Below are positions 1 through 9,237 of a stretch of 64,000 bases of DNA, one piece after another. The DNA comes from Algoriphagus antarcticus (GTDB lineage Bacteria; Bacteroidota; Bacteroidia; Cytophagales; Cyclobacteriaceae). The notes under the pieces were generated by a model. That model saw only the letters and a program-made list of their open reading frames with translations, ran no database searches and was not told where the DNA came from. Both the position numbers and the translations under genes were made by a program. Each line of letters opens with the position of its first letter. Positions within the stretch are counted from its first letter, which is position 1. The DNA is taken from assembly GCF_002150685.1 (NCBI RefSeq), contig NZ_MSSW01000017.1, positions 62,001 to 126,000 of the forward strand, written 5' to 3'.

Positions 1-280
1 TCAAGGAAGGAAGCCATGAAGTGGCTCCGAAGTTAGAGAGTGAAGGCCTGGATTGGTTGGTAAATACGATTCCCACAATAAATCCAGTCAGAGCAATCAG
101 GGGCAAAGATTCTACCCCAATCCTATAGCACTGATGAATAACCTCCCTAAATTCATAAGGCGGCACAAATACCTCTTTGAAGAATCGCTTGAGAAAATTC
201 CAAGCGTCCGCCAGTCCGGTAAAAAACTTATCTATTTTCTTTGAAAGCAGGGGCTTTCTGTCTGCTGCTTTTTCAGTCAT
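1..280 (-). CDS. MlaE-family ABC permease, N-terminal part (runs off the window)
   Basis: The minus strand from an ATG at 280 stays open to base 1, giving about 93 residues. After a basic, Lys-rich start it reads into FFKEVFVPPYEFREV and then a hydrophobic stretch (SLPLIALTGFIVGIVF) followed by NFGATSWLPSL. That pattern is typical of MlaE/YrbE permeases, the inner-membrane subunit of the Mla-type ABC system that moves phospholipids between inner and outer membranes. Only the amphipathic N-terminus and the first membrane segment are present. The rest, and the usual MlaF ATPase and MlaD partner, would lie upstream of base 1. The plus-strand reading frame over the same bases is a shadow. Confidence 0.8.
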   Translation of the reverse strand, partial: MTEKAADRKPLLSKKIDKFFTGLADAWNFLKRFFKEVFVPPYEFREVIHQCYRIGVESLPLIALTGFIVGIVFTNQSRPSLSNFGATSWLPSL

Positions 281-340
281 ACATTCTTTATGATGGCTCG
301 AAATTAATTAAATTATTTAAAAGGATGATTCTAATATAGT

Positions 341-712
341 TCAAAGTCCAAGGATTGATCTCAAGTCGGATTCACTCAATGGCTTTTCAAAAATATTACT
401 GATTCTTTTATCCAAATTTGCCCGCTTCATTTCTTCACTTTCAACAGACCCGGATTGCAAAATCACTATAGAATCTGGACAAACTTTTTCCACCTCATTT
501 ACAAATTCCCAACCGCTCATTTCAGGCAAATTCAAATCTACCAAAAGTAAATCTACCGATTCAGATTTCAGAAAATCCAAAGCTTTGCCAGGTGAATCGA
601 AATAAACAAATTCAACACCAGAGTCAATTTTCAAAAGTCTTTTTTCCACTAGGATTTTTTGGATTCTATCGTCATCGAGTAAAAGGATTTTTTTGATGCT
701 GGTAGGTTTCAT
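341..712 (-). CDS. stand-alone response-regulator receiver domain (CheY-like)
   Basis: A 123-residue protein made of a single receiver domain. The acidic pocket is DDD at residues 13-15, the phospho-acceptor is Asp59 in VDLNLPEMSGW, the switch residue is a Ser in LQSGS, and the conserved Lys is in FEKPL near the C-terminus. There is no output domain, so it probably acts by protein contact, or as a phosphate shuttle with a histidine kinase encoded elsewhere. No kinase gene is adjacent. It is transcribed in the same direction as the MlaE gene, with a gap of about 60 nt. The partner is unknown. Confidence 0.85.
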   Translation of the reverse strand: MKPTSIKKILLLDDDRIQKILVEKRLLKIDSGVEFVYFDSPGKALDFLKSESVDLLLVDLNLPEMSGWEFVNEVEKVCPDSIVILQSGSVESEEMKRANLDKRISNIFEKPLSESDLRSILGL

Positions 713-1964
713 TCTGAAAAGTTTGACAGTAAAAGATATGAGTTGCTTTTGCTAAGATTATAAAATTATGACTCAAAAACTCAATCTCTACTAAGCAGAT
801 TGTTAAACAAAACTTTTCAAAGTGAGAGTAAATACGCGAAACCTGTCCAGAAATCCTTATCATCGATAATAGGAATGCTCTTTGGGATTTAAGCGGGGCT
901 ATTTTGCTAATCATCTAATTTTTAGCCAAAGCTAATCTTTTTAGTCCAGTCAAATTATGTGAACCCTAAACCAGTCTTATACTTCATAAAATCAACTAGT
1001 TACGGTTCAAATTATAAAGTCATGATTACTACATAAGTGTGTGATTATTTAGCGATAGGAAGCAGGACTGATAAACACTCGATTACCTTCACCGTAGAAT
1101 ATTCTGCTTTTAGACTGGCACTATCTTACCCCAAAAAAGGTCTGGATTTCAATTATTATGAAAAGATTTATTTTTAGAAAAATGAAGGAAGAGGCTAAGC
1201 CACGAAATAGAAGGAGTAATCCATTTACACCATTGCTGAGATCGATTTGATCTTCGAGAAGTCAAAAATGTGAGTTGAAAATGATAGAATAAATCGTCAA
1301 AAACGTAGAGCTAAATGGAGTAAATATCTGAACTTTGATATTTGTGATTCACGTCGTTTCTGTTAGGACTTAACGTACACTCAAGGCAGACATCAACTGA
1401 GATTTGCACATTTCGCCCCTGAGGCATCCCAATATGGGGATCATAATGGCCGCTATATTTAACGATTTTTGACTTGGTGAATTGCTCGATCAGGAATCTT
1501 GGAGTAGTTGTTTTTAGTGTTATTTTGATATCCAGATTTGCTTTTATTTCATACGTCTTGACAATGCCCACTCGGAGCTAATTGTGCCAAATATACCGAC
1601 GATTTAGGATGTCCTGATTGCGGTCTTTGGAAGACTCGCTGGGATCATGGCTGGCTCTAGAAAAGGTGAAAAGTAATGCGGTCCGAGGTGTGGCAATTGT
1701 CACTGCGTTGATATGCTCGGCTGGCTACAGTTTGGCAACTATGAATATGTACTTTTTTTTTGGTGCCTTTTACCTGTTATTCACCAACTCGTCTTCATCT
1801 CTTGATCAACTTAATTGATCGTGAAATTTATGAAATGTCCCAAAAAAAGAGATCTTGGATAATAAGAAACCCTCTTACTCAGACATTGAAAATTTGCTAA
1901 ATTGGTTTTAACTATGCGATAAGTCAGATTCAGTTTTCTTAATCTTATAATACCCCCCAGACCT
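713..1964. other. gene-poor stretch, possible gene remnants
   Basis: About 1.25 kb without a convincing gene. Two short open frames exist: minus 1311-1571, 86 codons, and plus 1618-1818, 66 codons with one hydrophobic segment. Neither has a recognisable family motif or a promoter I can support. Stops are frequent in all frames between 713 and 1310. It reads like decayed sequence. I see no RNA gene, terminator or repeat in it. Confidence 0.4.
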
Positions 1965-2420
1965 ATGAAAAAGCTAATCTTGTTCTTAATCTTCGCCATT
2001 TTCGCCAATTCTTATTCTTTCGCACAAAATTCAGCCTTTGATGAAACTTTAGCTAAAGAAGTCGGTGCCGATGAGTACGGCATGAGAAAATATGTAATTG
2101 CTTTCCTTTATCGTGGTGACAAAGTGGAGGAGTATTCCGAGCAAGAACGGTCAGACATCCAAGCTGGACACATGGCAAACCTCAATAGACTGGCGAAAGA
2201 AGGAAAGATGGTAATGGCTGGACCTTTCTTTGGAAATGAGGATTTGCGAGGTCTATTTTTCTTTGCTGTGGAAAGTATGGAAGAAGAAGAGCAACTTACC
2301 TCAACTGATCCAGCGGTCAAAGCTGGCGTACTGAGAATGGTTCTAAAAGAATGGTACGGCTCAGCTGCATTGATGCTAATGGTGGATATGCATAGCAAAG
2401 TGGCTAAGGTTGAAATCTAG
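1965..2420 (+). CDS. secreted YciI-like protein
   Basis: A 151-residue protein with a signal peptide at residues 1-20, cleaved after SFA and before Gln, as is usual in this phylum. The mature part has a YCII-type ferredoxin-like domain from about residue 42. It contains the conserved His69 in AGHMANL and the strand GKMVMAGPFF. YciI-like proteins are small dimeric proteins, often of unknown reaction, and an exported version probably acts in the periplasm. The stop codon lies in CTAG, which is also the stop of the convergent glutaminase gene, so the two genes overlap by four bases. Function beyond the fold is not known. Confidence 0.8.
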   Translation: MKKLILFLIFAIFANSYSFAQNSAFDETLAKEVGADEYGMRKYVIAFLYRGDKVEEYSEQERSDIQAGHMANLNRLAKEGKMVMAGPFFGNEDLRGLFFFAVESMEEEEQLTSTDPAVKAGVLRMVLKEWYGSAALMLMVDMHSKVAKVEI

Positions 2421-3331
2421 AATAAAGAGAAGGCTAATTTGTCAGTCAAGAGTTCTAAAGCTCTAATGGCTTTGATAGAATTCCCTTTATCATTGAGCTC
2501 AGGACTCCACACAGCGATACTAAACTTATGCGGCATCACTGCAGCCACTCCTCCTCCTACCCCACTTTTACCAGGAAGTCCAACTCTGAATGCAAATTCT
2601 CCTGCTTCATCATAAAATCCACATGTCAGCATCAGTGCATTAATCCTTCGGGCGCTGCTTTCTGATAGAATCTGACGATTGGCAAAAACAGAAAAGCCGT
2701 CATTGGCTAGAAAGGAAAAGGATTTGGCCAGATCCACACAACTCATTTCCATAGAACAGTGGGAAAAATACAAATCGAGCACCTCATCGATAGGGTTGTT
2801 GAAGTTTTTGTATGATTTTAGGAAATAAGCCAATGCCGTGTTGCGTGCCCCATGATTCTTTTCAGAATTCTTGACCTCAGAGTTGATTTTCACGCAAGTC
2901 TCACCCGCAAGCTCATTTATAAACTCTGTTAGTTGATCTATCGGCTTTTCGAATTTGCTACACAGGGCATCCGTAATCACCAAGGCTCCTGCATTGATAA
3001 AGGGATTTCTGGGAATTCCCTTTTCGTATTCCAGCTGCGCTATTGAATTGAAAGGATCACCACTTGGCTCCACATTTACCCGAGACCAAAGTTTCGTATT
3101 GAATACATTAAAAACCATCGTCAGCGTATGAACCTTACTGATACTTTGGATAGAAAATGGAACCTGATGGTCTCCAACACCATAAACATTGCCTTTGAGA
3201 TCCACCAACGCTATCCCGAATTGATTTGGGTTTACGGAGGCAATTTCAGGAATATAGTCAGCGACTTTGCCTTTTAGGTTCTCCGCTTGTACTTCGTGAT
3301 ATACTTCTTCAATAAGTTCCTGATAATCCAT
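2417..3331 (-). CDS. glsA: glutaminase A
   Basis: Hydrolyses L-glutamine to glutamate and ammonia in the cytoplasm. The protein is 304 residues from the ATG at 3331, the usual length for the serine-dependent beta-lactamase-fold glutaminases. An upstream in-frame ATG at 3385 would add 18 residues with no family match, so I prefer the shorter start. The catalytic S-x-x-K is Ser63-Lys66 in FSIQSISKVH. Other family blocks are NPFINAGALV, ending in the substrate-contacting Asn region, and GFYDEAGEFAFRVGLPGKSGVGGG near the C-terminus. It converges on the YciI-like gene with a four-base overlap of stop codons. Confidence 0.95.
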   Translation of the reverse strand: MDYQELIEEVYHEVQAENLKGKVADYIPEIASVNPNQFGIALVDLKGNVYGVGDHQVPFSIQSISKVHTLTMVFNVFNTKLWSRVNVEPSGDPFNSIAQLEYEKGIPRNPFINAGALVITDALCSKFEKPIDQLTEFINELAGETCVKINSEVKNSEKNHGARNTALAYFLKSYKNFNNPIDEVLDLYFSHCSMEMSCVDLAKSFSFLANDGFSVFANRQILSESSARRINALMLTCGFYDEAGEFAFRVGLPGKSGVGGGVAAVMPHKFSIAVWSPELNDKGNSIKAIRALELLTDKLAFSLF

Positions 3332-3540
3332 GTTAGAAAAGTGTGGAATTTTGATCGTGAATGAAAGGTTTTTTTGAGAAATCATATATAGATGGAATGT
3401 TGCCAGTTTGACTTAGTAGTCTGATGTCCGATGCTAGGTGACCGATGCTGACTTCCCTATTGACTCTGTAGTCAAACATACTCCGCAGTTATTCCAAATT
3501 TCGAGAAGGAATGAAAAATCACATACCTAAAATTCTTATG

Positions 3541-3563
3541 TATATAATTTTTCTATATATTTG
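3541..3563 (+). promoter_or_regulatory. promoter and possible operator of the PadR operon
   Basis: TATATTTG at 3556-3563 fits the Bacteroidota -7 box TAnnTTTG, about 27 nt before the padR start. The hexamer TATATA is repeated at 3541-3546 and 3554-3559 around it, which could let PadR repress its own transcription. The -33 box is not clear. The operator role is inferred. Confidence 0.4.
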
Positions 3564-3589
3564 GTTTAGCTAGGTAATACAGCGAAACC

Positions 3590-3937
3590 ATGTCGAATAA
3601 CAATCTAATCAAAGGCTCTCTTCAAACCATCATTCTAAAGCTCTTGGAAGAGAATGAACGCATGTATGGCTATGAGATCACACAGCGTGTCAAAGAACTT
3701 ACAGCAGGTGAAATCAAAATTACTGAAGGCGCTCTCTACCCTGCCTTGCATAAACTGGAAGCAGAGGGGCTGCTCAGCACTGATATCCAACAGGTGGACA
3801 ATCGAGTTCGCAAGTATTATAGTTTGACTAATGACGGGCAAAAGGAAGTCACCAGCAAAATGTCCGAGTTGCAGGGTTTCGTAGAAAACCTCCAAAGAAT
3901 ACTGACTCCTGACCTCAAACCAGGTTTTAACATCTGA
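3590..3937 (+). CDS. PadR-family transcriptional regulator
   Basis: A 115-residue PadR-type winged-helix protein. The N-terminal half has the hallmark helix and wing: LLEENERMYGYEITQ, then EGALYPALHKLEAEGLL and a wing around RVRKYYSLT. The C-terminal helix is the short dimerisation arm of subfamily 2. It is the first gene of a four-gene operon with 19 nt to the next gene. PadR proteins are usually autorepressors that also control adjacent membrane-protein genes, and that arrangement is seen here. Confidence 0.9.
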   Translation: MSNNNLIKGSLQTIILKLLEENERMYGYEITQRVKELTAGEIKITEGALYPALHKLEAEGLLSTDIQQVDNRVRKYYSLTNDGQKEVTSKMSELQGFVENLQRILTPDLKPGFNI

Positions 3938-3956
3938 TTTTTTAAACCAAGCAGCT

Positions 3957-4637
3957 ATGAGAAAACTTACAGAACAGGAACTTGATCAGGTGAAAAAAGC
4001 CATCGCAGCAAAAGAATTGACTTCAGCGGAAATCCTAATAGAGATCTATGATCACTATGTGAGTCATTTGGAGAGTTTTGAGGAGATGGATTTCGAAGAG
4101 CAATTATTTGAGTTGGAGGGGAAGTTCACCCCAAACTATTGCAAAACCCTTCAACTTAACTTTTATGAAACAGCCGAAAAGGAGCTTAATCGGCTTCAAT
4201 GGTCCATTTGGAAAAGCTATTTCACTTGGCCGAGAGCGATGTGGACGATTTTCTTTTTTATTATTTTCTTCTATATATGGATCAATGGAGGAGCATTTTC
4301 CAGAACACTCGCACTTAGCTTTCCCTTTATATCAGGATTTTCACTTAACGGATGGCTTTGGTACAAATCTTATAAAAAGGTAAATGAAATCAGAAAGCTG
4401 GTAAAAAGTCACACCACGCTCCAATCATCCTATTTGCCTAATTCTGTCACTCAATTTGCCATCATGTTTGGTGTATTTAATTTGCTTTTTAATATTCCGA
4501 GAACGTTGAACTTGCTTAATTCTATGGAAAGCATCTTTTCCATAATTGCCATCCTTCTAATCTATGGTTTATTTATCAGCTACATGCTTTCATTTTATGA
4601 GGCTTGCAAACTAAAATCTAAAATCGCGCTGATATGA
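3957..4637 (+). CDS. PadR-linked membrane protein, paralogue 1
   Basis: 226 residues. The cytoplasmic N-terminal part (about 1-90) is helical and carries EILIEIYDHYVSHLE, an E-I-x-D-H motif shared with the next two genes and reminiscent of HAAS/permease-prefix sensor domains found beside PadR regulators. Four hydrophobic segments follow from about residue 95 to the C-terminus. Its stop overlaps the start of the next gene (ATGA), so translation is probably coupled. The most likely role is a PadR-controlled membrane sensor or modulator. The transported or sensed signal is not evident. Confidence 0.7.
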   Translation: MRKLTEQELDQVKKAIAAKELTSAEILIEIYDHYVSHLESFEEMDFEEQLFELEGKFTPNYCKTLQLNFYETAEKELNRLQWSIWKSYFTWPRAMWTIFFFIIFFYIWINGGAFSRTLALSFPFISGFSLNGWLWYKSYKKVNEIRKLVKSHTTLQSSYLPNSVTQFAIMFGVFNLLFNIPRTLNLLNSMESIFSIIAILLIYGLFISYMLSFYEACKLKSKIALI

Positions 4638-5296
4638 GAAAGCTTTCTTCGCAAGAACTCGAATGGATTCATACTCGGCTAAAAAGCCTTTATATCAGAT
4701 ACACCGAAGTGTATGAGGAGATCTTTGATCACTATTGTACAACGCTAGAGAATACTCCAGCTATAGATTCTCCCGTAATCATTGCGAAGCTGAATGAGAC
4801 CTTTGCCTGGTCGGTGGTAAAAAATATGGATAAGGAATTGGAAACAAATGTATCCAAGCAAGTACTTGTCGCTCAACTAGATTATCTCAAGTTCTGGAAT
4901 CATGGAATAAAAGGTCTCTTGATAGGTTTCGCAGGATTTGCTGTACTGAATATCTCTATCTTCATTATTCCACCTTCTGAATTAATAATCATTTTCCTGC
5001 TGTCTATTATTTGCACGGCCGCTGGAATATTTTTCATGAAAAGAGATGCATTATCCTTTAGCCTCACCCACAAGTCTGTGTCAGTCTCATCTTTAACTGT
5101 TATAAAAAAGGTTGGAATATTGAACACACTTATGATGTGGATCTGGGTTATGCCAACTGTATTGACTCGTGGTGACATTCAATCAAACAAGCTATTTGCT
5201 ATAGGAATGGCACTAGCCACCGTCCTTAGCATCATTTATTCGATAAGTCTAATAGTTGTTGCTTCAAATTTGCCTAAAAAAAGTCACGTTCAATGA
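4634..5296 (+). CDS. PadR-linked membrane protein, paralogue 2
   Basis: 220 residues, built like its neighbours. A soluble helical N-terminus carries EVYEEIFDHYCTTLE (the E-I-x-D-H motif), then four hydrophobic segments begin near residue 90. Both its start and its stop overlap the flanking genes by four bases (ATGA), so the three genes are tightly coupled. Sequence identity to the other two is low outside the motif and the start of the protein (MRKLSSQEL versus MRKLTEQEL), so this is an old duplication. Function unknown. Confidence 0.7.
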   Translation: MRKLSSQELEWIHTRLKSLYIRYTEVYEEIFDHYCTTLENTPAIDSPVIIAKLNETFAWSVVKNMDKELETNVSKQVLVAQLDYLKFWNHGIKGLLIGFAGFAVLNISIFIIPPSELIIIFLLSIICTAAGIFFMKRDALSFSLTHKSVSVSSLTVIKKVGILNTLMMWIWVMPTVLTRGDIQSNKLFAIGMALATVLSIIYSISLIVVASNLPKKSHVQ

Positions 5297-5991
5297 AACT
5301 CTCCCCTTCCCAAATAACTACACTCAAAAAACTGATTTCCTACAAAGGTTATCCTGAGATCGATTTGCAATATGAGATCTTGGATCATGTGGCCTGCAAG
5401 GTGGAAGTACTTTTAGAAGAAAAGCCTACTCTATCACTAGACGATGCTTTTCGAAAAGTCCATGGGGAATTTGGGATTTTTGGGTTCAGTGATTTGGCAG
5501 AGTCTTATACAAAAAGCATAGAAAAGCGGTATCGGAGATTTTTCTGGGAAGAGTTTAAGTCAATCTTTACGAGTATTAGAATCATCTATCCAATAGCTAT
5601 AGCATCTATCCTATATTGGCTGAGTATAAATACCAGACCGTTTGGATATGAATTGACCTTGCCTATTTGGGGTGTCATATTCTTTTTTATTGGGTTGGTA
5701 TATGTAATTAGTAGCTATATGAGAGTTGATAAAGAGCTCAAAAATTACGTGGCATTTAAAAGCACCAACAACTTTTTGGTTATCCTGAACCTCTTTATGC
5801 AAGTCAATATTTATGGATTAAGGTATTTTGAAAACCCCAATTACGTCATTGAATTCACTGCCAAAGGTGTTTTCATGTCCATAGGCCTTGTGTTTATCTT
5901 AATGTCGTTCTTTTCAGTCTTCATCCTTCCTAGGGTTTTGAACAGATCAATCGCAGAAACCAAAAAGTTACAAGCCATCTACGAAGGGTAG
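5293..5991 (+). CDS. PadR-linked membrane protein, paralogue 3
   Basis: 232 residues, the last gene of the PadR operon. The N-terminal part has LQYEILDHVACKVE, the same E-I-x-D-H motif, and a longer soluble region up to about residue 95. Four hydrophobic segments follow and a short basic tail ends the protein. It overlaps the previous stop by four bases. About 200 nt without a gene follow before typA. Function is not recognisable beyond PadR-linked membrane protein. Confidence 0.7.
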   Translation: MKLSPSQITTLKKLISYKGYPEIDLQYEILDHVACKVEVLLEEKPTLSLDDAFRKVHGEFGIFGFSDLAESYTKSIEKRYRRFFWEEFKSIFTSIRIIYPIAIASILYWLSINTRPFGYELTLPIWGVIFFFIGLVYVISSYMRVDKELKNYVAFKSTNNFLVILNLFMQVNIYGLRYFENPNYVIEFTAKGVFMSIGLVFILMSFFSVFILPRVLNRSIAETKKLQAIYEG

Positions 5992-6164
5992 TAAAAAAGA
6001 ATTCAGTGGGTTTTTCTTATTGCAACTGTAAGTCTCTCCATTTTTCCTTAATACCTTCTAAGCGCAGGGTAAAACTATCAAATCTTCTATATGCTAAATA
6101 GGCTCATCAGGGCACATAACACTAAACTTCACAGGTAGATAACCTTACTCCAAAATTTTATTTG

Positions 6165-6172
6165 TACTTTTG
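6165..6172 (+). promoter_or_regulatory. -7 promoter box of typA
   Basis: TACTTTTG matches TAnnTTTG and lies 20 nt before the chosen ATG of typA. The -33 element is not clear at the expected distance. Confidence 0.45.
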
Positions 6173-6191
6173 CGCCTCAATCAGGCAAACC

Positions 6192-7997
6192 ATGCAGAAT
6201 ATTCGGAATATCGCGATTATCGCACACGTTGACCACGGCAAGACTACACTCGTGGACAAAATCATACACGCTTCTCAGATTTTCAGAGAAAACCAGCAGT
6301 TTCAAGATTTGATTCTTGACAGCAATGACCTGGAGCGTGAACGAGGAATTACCATTCTTTCAAAGAACGTATCCGTTCGCTACAAAGACGCTAAAATCAA
6401 CATTATTGACACTCCAGGTCACGCCGATTTCGGTGGTGAAGTAGAGCGAGTATTGAAGATGGCTGATGGGGTGATCCTTTTGGTGGATGCTTTCGAAGGT
6501 CCTATGCCTCAGACCCGATTTGTATTGGGCAAAGCTTTGGATCTTGGATTGACTCCTATTGTAATAGTAAACAAGGTAGATAAAGAAAACTGTCGTCCTG
6601 ACGAAGTTCACGAGGCAGTATTCGAATTGATGTTCAACTTGGACGCTACCGAAGAGCAGTTGGAATTCCAGACGCTTTACGGATCAGCTAAGCAAAACTG
6701 GATGGGTCCTGATTGGAAAAACCCTACAGATACAATCTTCCCTCTTTTGGATGCTATTTTGGAACATATCCCAGCTCCAAAAATCGAAGAAGGCACACTA
6801 CAGATGCAAATCACCTCTCTGGATTATTCCAATTTCGTAGGTAGAATCGCTATCGGTCGTGTGAAAAGAGGTACAATCAAAGAAGGCCAGCAGATCGCTT
6901 TGATGAAAGGTGACGGTACTATCAAAAAGATGAAAGTTAAAGAGCTTCATACGTTTGAAGGACTTGGAAAACTTAGAGTTACAGAAGTTGCCGCCGGTGA
7001 TATCTGTGCAGTAACTGGTATAGAAGATTTCGAGATCGGTGATACTATCGCTGATGCTGAGAATCCAGAGGCTCTTCCAAGAATCTCTATTGATGAGCCT
7101 ACGATGAATATGCTCTTCACCATCAACAACTCTCCTTTCTTCGGTAAAGAAGGGAAATTTGTGACGTCACGTCACTTGAGAGATCGTCTGATGAAAGAGA
7201 CTGAGAAAAACTTGGCACTTCGTGTAGAATCAACTGATTCTGAAGACAAGTTCTTGGTTTACGGTCGTGGTATCCTTCACTTGTCTGTTTTGATCGAAAC
7301 TATGAGAAGAGAAGGTTACGAACTTCAGGTAGGTCAGCCTCAGGTGATCTTCAAAGAAATAGACGGTACTAAATGTGAGCCTATCGAAACGTTATTCGTA
7401 GATGTTCCTCAGGAAACTGCCGGTAAAGTGATCGAACTGGCTACTCAGCGTAAAGGTGAATTGCTGGTAATGGAGCCTAAAGGAGATCTTCAGCACTTGG
7501 AATTCAACATTCCTTCAAGAGGTTTGATCGGTTTGAGAAATAACATGCTTACCGCTACTCAAGGTGAAGCCATTATGAACCACCGATTTACTTCATATGA
7601 GCCTTTCAAAGGTGTAATGCCAGGTCGTACCAACGGATCCTTGATCTCTATGGATGGCGGGCAGTGTACAGCTTACGCGATTGATAAGCTTCAGGACAGA
7701 GGTACCTTCTTCGTAGAACCAGGTGATGATCTATACACAGGCCAGGTCATCGGTGAAAACTCACGTGACAATGACATCGTGGTAAACGTACAGAAAGGCA
7801 AGAAATTGACCAACATGCGTGCATCAGGATCTGATGACAATGCGCGTATCACGCCAGCTAAGAAGTTTTCTCTAGAAGAATCTATGGAATATATCCAAAA
7901 AGATGAGTACCTAGAGATCACTCCTAAATCTATCCGAATGAGAAAAATCTATTTGGACGAAGGCGAAAGAACCAGAAACGCCAAGAAAGACTCTTAA
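6192..7997 (+). CDS. typA: ribosome-associated GTPase TypA/BipA
   Basis: A 601-residue translational GTPase of the EF-G superfamily, the standard TypA length. The G1 motif is AHVDHGKT at residues 11-18, the switch region holds ERERGIT, G3 is DTPGHADFGGE, and G4 is NKVDKE. Domains II, III and V follow, then the TypA-specific C-terminal domain (RGLIGLRNNMLTATQG region). It binds the 70S ribosome and supports 50S assembly and stress or cold adaptation. I chose the ATG at 6192 because an upstream TTG at 6162 would place the coding start over the -7 promoter box. It is monocistronic and ends in the terminator at 8039. Confidence 0.97.
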   Translation: MQNIRNIAIIAHVDHGKTTLVDKIIHASQIFRENQQFQDLILDSNDLERERGITILSKNVSVRYKDAKINIIDTPGHADFGGEVERVLKMADGVILLVDAFEGPMPQTRFVLGKALDLGLTPIVIVNKVDKENCRPDEVHEAVFELMFNLDATEEQLEFQTLYGSAKQNWMGPDWKNPTDTIFPLLDAILEHIPAPKIEEGTLQMQITSLDYSNFVGRIAIGRVKRGTIKEGQQIALMKGDGTIKKMKVKELHTFEGLGKLRVTEVAAGDICAVTGIEDFEIGDTIADAENPEALPRISIDEPTMNMLFTINNSPFFGKEGKFVTSRHLRDRLMKETEKNLALRVESTDSEDKFLVYGRGILHLSVLIETMRREGYELQVGQPQVIFKEIDGTKCEPIETLFVDVPQETAGKVIELATQRKGELLVMEPKGDLQHLEFNIPSRGLIGLRNNMLTATQGEAIMNHRFTSYEPFKGVMPGRTNGSLISMDGGQCTAYAIDKLQDRGTFFVEPGDDLYTGQVIGENSRDNDIVVNVQKGKKLTNMRASGSDDNARITPAKKFSLEESMEYIQKDEYLEITPKSIRMRKIYLDEGERTRNAKKDS

Positions 7998-8038
7998 GAA
8001 GATTAAAGGGCTAACGTTCTAAAATCAAGAATATATAG

Positions 8039-8073
8039 AATCCCTCGGACGAAAGTTTGAGGGATTTTTTTTG
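8039..8073 (+). terminator. intrinsic terminator of typA
   Basis: Arms AATCCCTC (8039-8046) and GAGGGATT (8059-8066) form an 8-bp stem, followed by a run of T. It lies 42 nt after the typA stop. Confidence 0.8.
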
Positions 8074-8144
8074 TCTAGACTAATCGAATAGCCAAACTAT
8101 TCATCCAACTTTTGCGTCTCAGAATTAAACAATTAATATTTACT

Positions 8145-9086
8145 ATGAAAAAATATCAACTGCTCCCTTTCATACTTTGCTTTTTCGGAGTTTCACTTTT
8201 TGCGCAGACCAAATCCGATAAATTGTTTACTCAGAATGAAGTGAAAGAAGTAAATGTAAAGGAAATCACCCCGGTAGCGATACGCTATACCTATTCTGGA
8301 GAAGAGACTGTATACAGTATTAATAAAATCCTAGTTAATAAAATCGAATTTGCGAGCGGAAGACAAGAGGTTTTTCAGGAAATCCCCAAATACATCAATG
8401 ATCTGGACGACTACCAAAATGTCTTTATTGCTACGGATCCATCGGAAGTTTTAGATCTAGAGCAGTTAGGATTGCTAAATACAGCATTCTATAAAATGGA
8501 GCCACTCACAACAATAAATCAGTCGATCCAAAAACCCATTTCCAAACTGAAACTAGAAGCAGCTATGCTTGGAGCTAATGTAGTGCTAATTGAGAACGTC
8601 GGAGAAAATGTCAACACAACTTATTTCAACTATAACTATGGCGTCAACGGTCTTCAAAATGATGTTGGTGTAGGAGCTGCTTTCAGCACAGTGAATCTCT
8701 CGTATGTTGGTATGGCTTTTCGCTCCAATCCTTTGGAAATTGATTACCTGAAAAGTAAAATTTCAAATCAAGAGTTTCACCTGATGACAATCAAAAGCCT
8801 GCCTTCAGGCAATGCGGAACTACAAACGATTGAAGCTTCAAAGTATAGCTCAGAAGGAAGACCTGTTTTTGACCGGCTAAGAGAGATTAATGAAGTCGGA
8901 AATCAACTGTTCGTCAGCTCTCAAGGAATCAGTAAAGAATTCCATGAATTGGAAGTGATCGATGGTGGAGAGGATTATGTCGTATTATCTGGGCAAAACA
9001 ATCAAAAAATCTCCAACTTCTACCTTTACACCAAATCCTACATCCCTTCTAAAATTACCATTAATGTCTCGATGATAGGAAATTAA
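8145..9086 (+). CDS. secreted protein of unknown function
   Basis: 313 residues from the ATG at 8145. An upstream TTG in the same frame would put a non-signal extension before a clean signal peptide (MKKYQLLPFILC to SLFAQ, cleavage before Gln20). The mature part begins with a strand-rich section of the kind GEETVYSINKILVNKIEFASGRQE, which recurs in Bacteroidota periplasmic proteins that report on gene expression or envelope state. A central part has low-complexity Asn/Tyr (YFNYNYGVNG). There are no catalytic motifs. It is flanked by its own short intergenic regions and is not clearly in an operon. Confidence 0.7.
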   Translation: MKKYQLLPFILCFFGVSLFAQTKSDKLFTQNEVKEVNVKEITPVAIRYTYSGEETVYSINKILVNKIEFASGRQEVFQEIPKYINDLDDYQNVFIATDPSEVLDLEQLGLLNTAFYKMEPLTTINQSIQKPISKLKLEAAMLGANVVLIENVGENVNTTYFNYNYGVNGLQNDVGVGAAFSTVNLSYVGMAFRSNPLEIDYLKSKISNQEFHLMTIKSLPSGNAELQTIEASKYSSEGRPVFDRLREINEVGNQLFVSSQGISKEFHELEVIDGGEDYVVLSGQNNQKISNFYLYTKSYIPSKITINVSMIGN

Positions 9087-9237
9087 GAGGTCATTTTAAA
9101 AAAGAGACTGAACAAGATTTATTTAGAGCAAGGCCAACCACCAGAATAACAAAAAAGACGCCTAACTGAGATCACAGAGTCAAGATTCTAAAATAGATTG
9201 AATCCCTCAAGCGAGAATTTAGGGGATATTTTGCTTT

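Noticed and set aside
53..244. Open plus-strand frame of 63 codons at the window start
   Set aside because: The minus strand carries the clear start of an MlaE permease over the same bases.
672..914. 80-codon minus-strand frame upstream of the receiver gene
   Set aside because: Overlaps the receiver gene out of frame, no motif; treated as chance.
1311..1818. Two short open frames in the gene-poor stretch
   Set aside because: No recognisable motif, promoter or conserved neighbour; surrounding sequence looks decayed.
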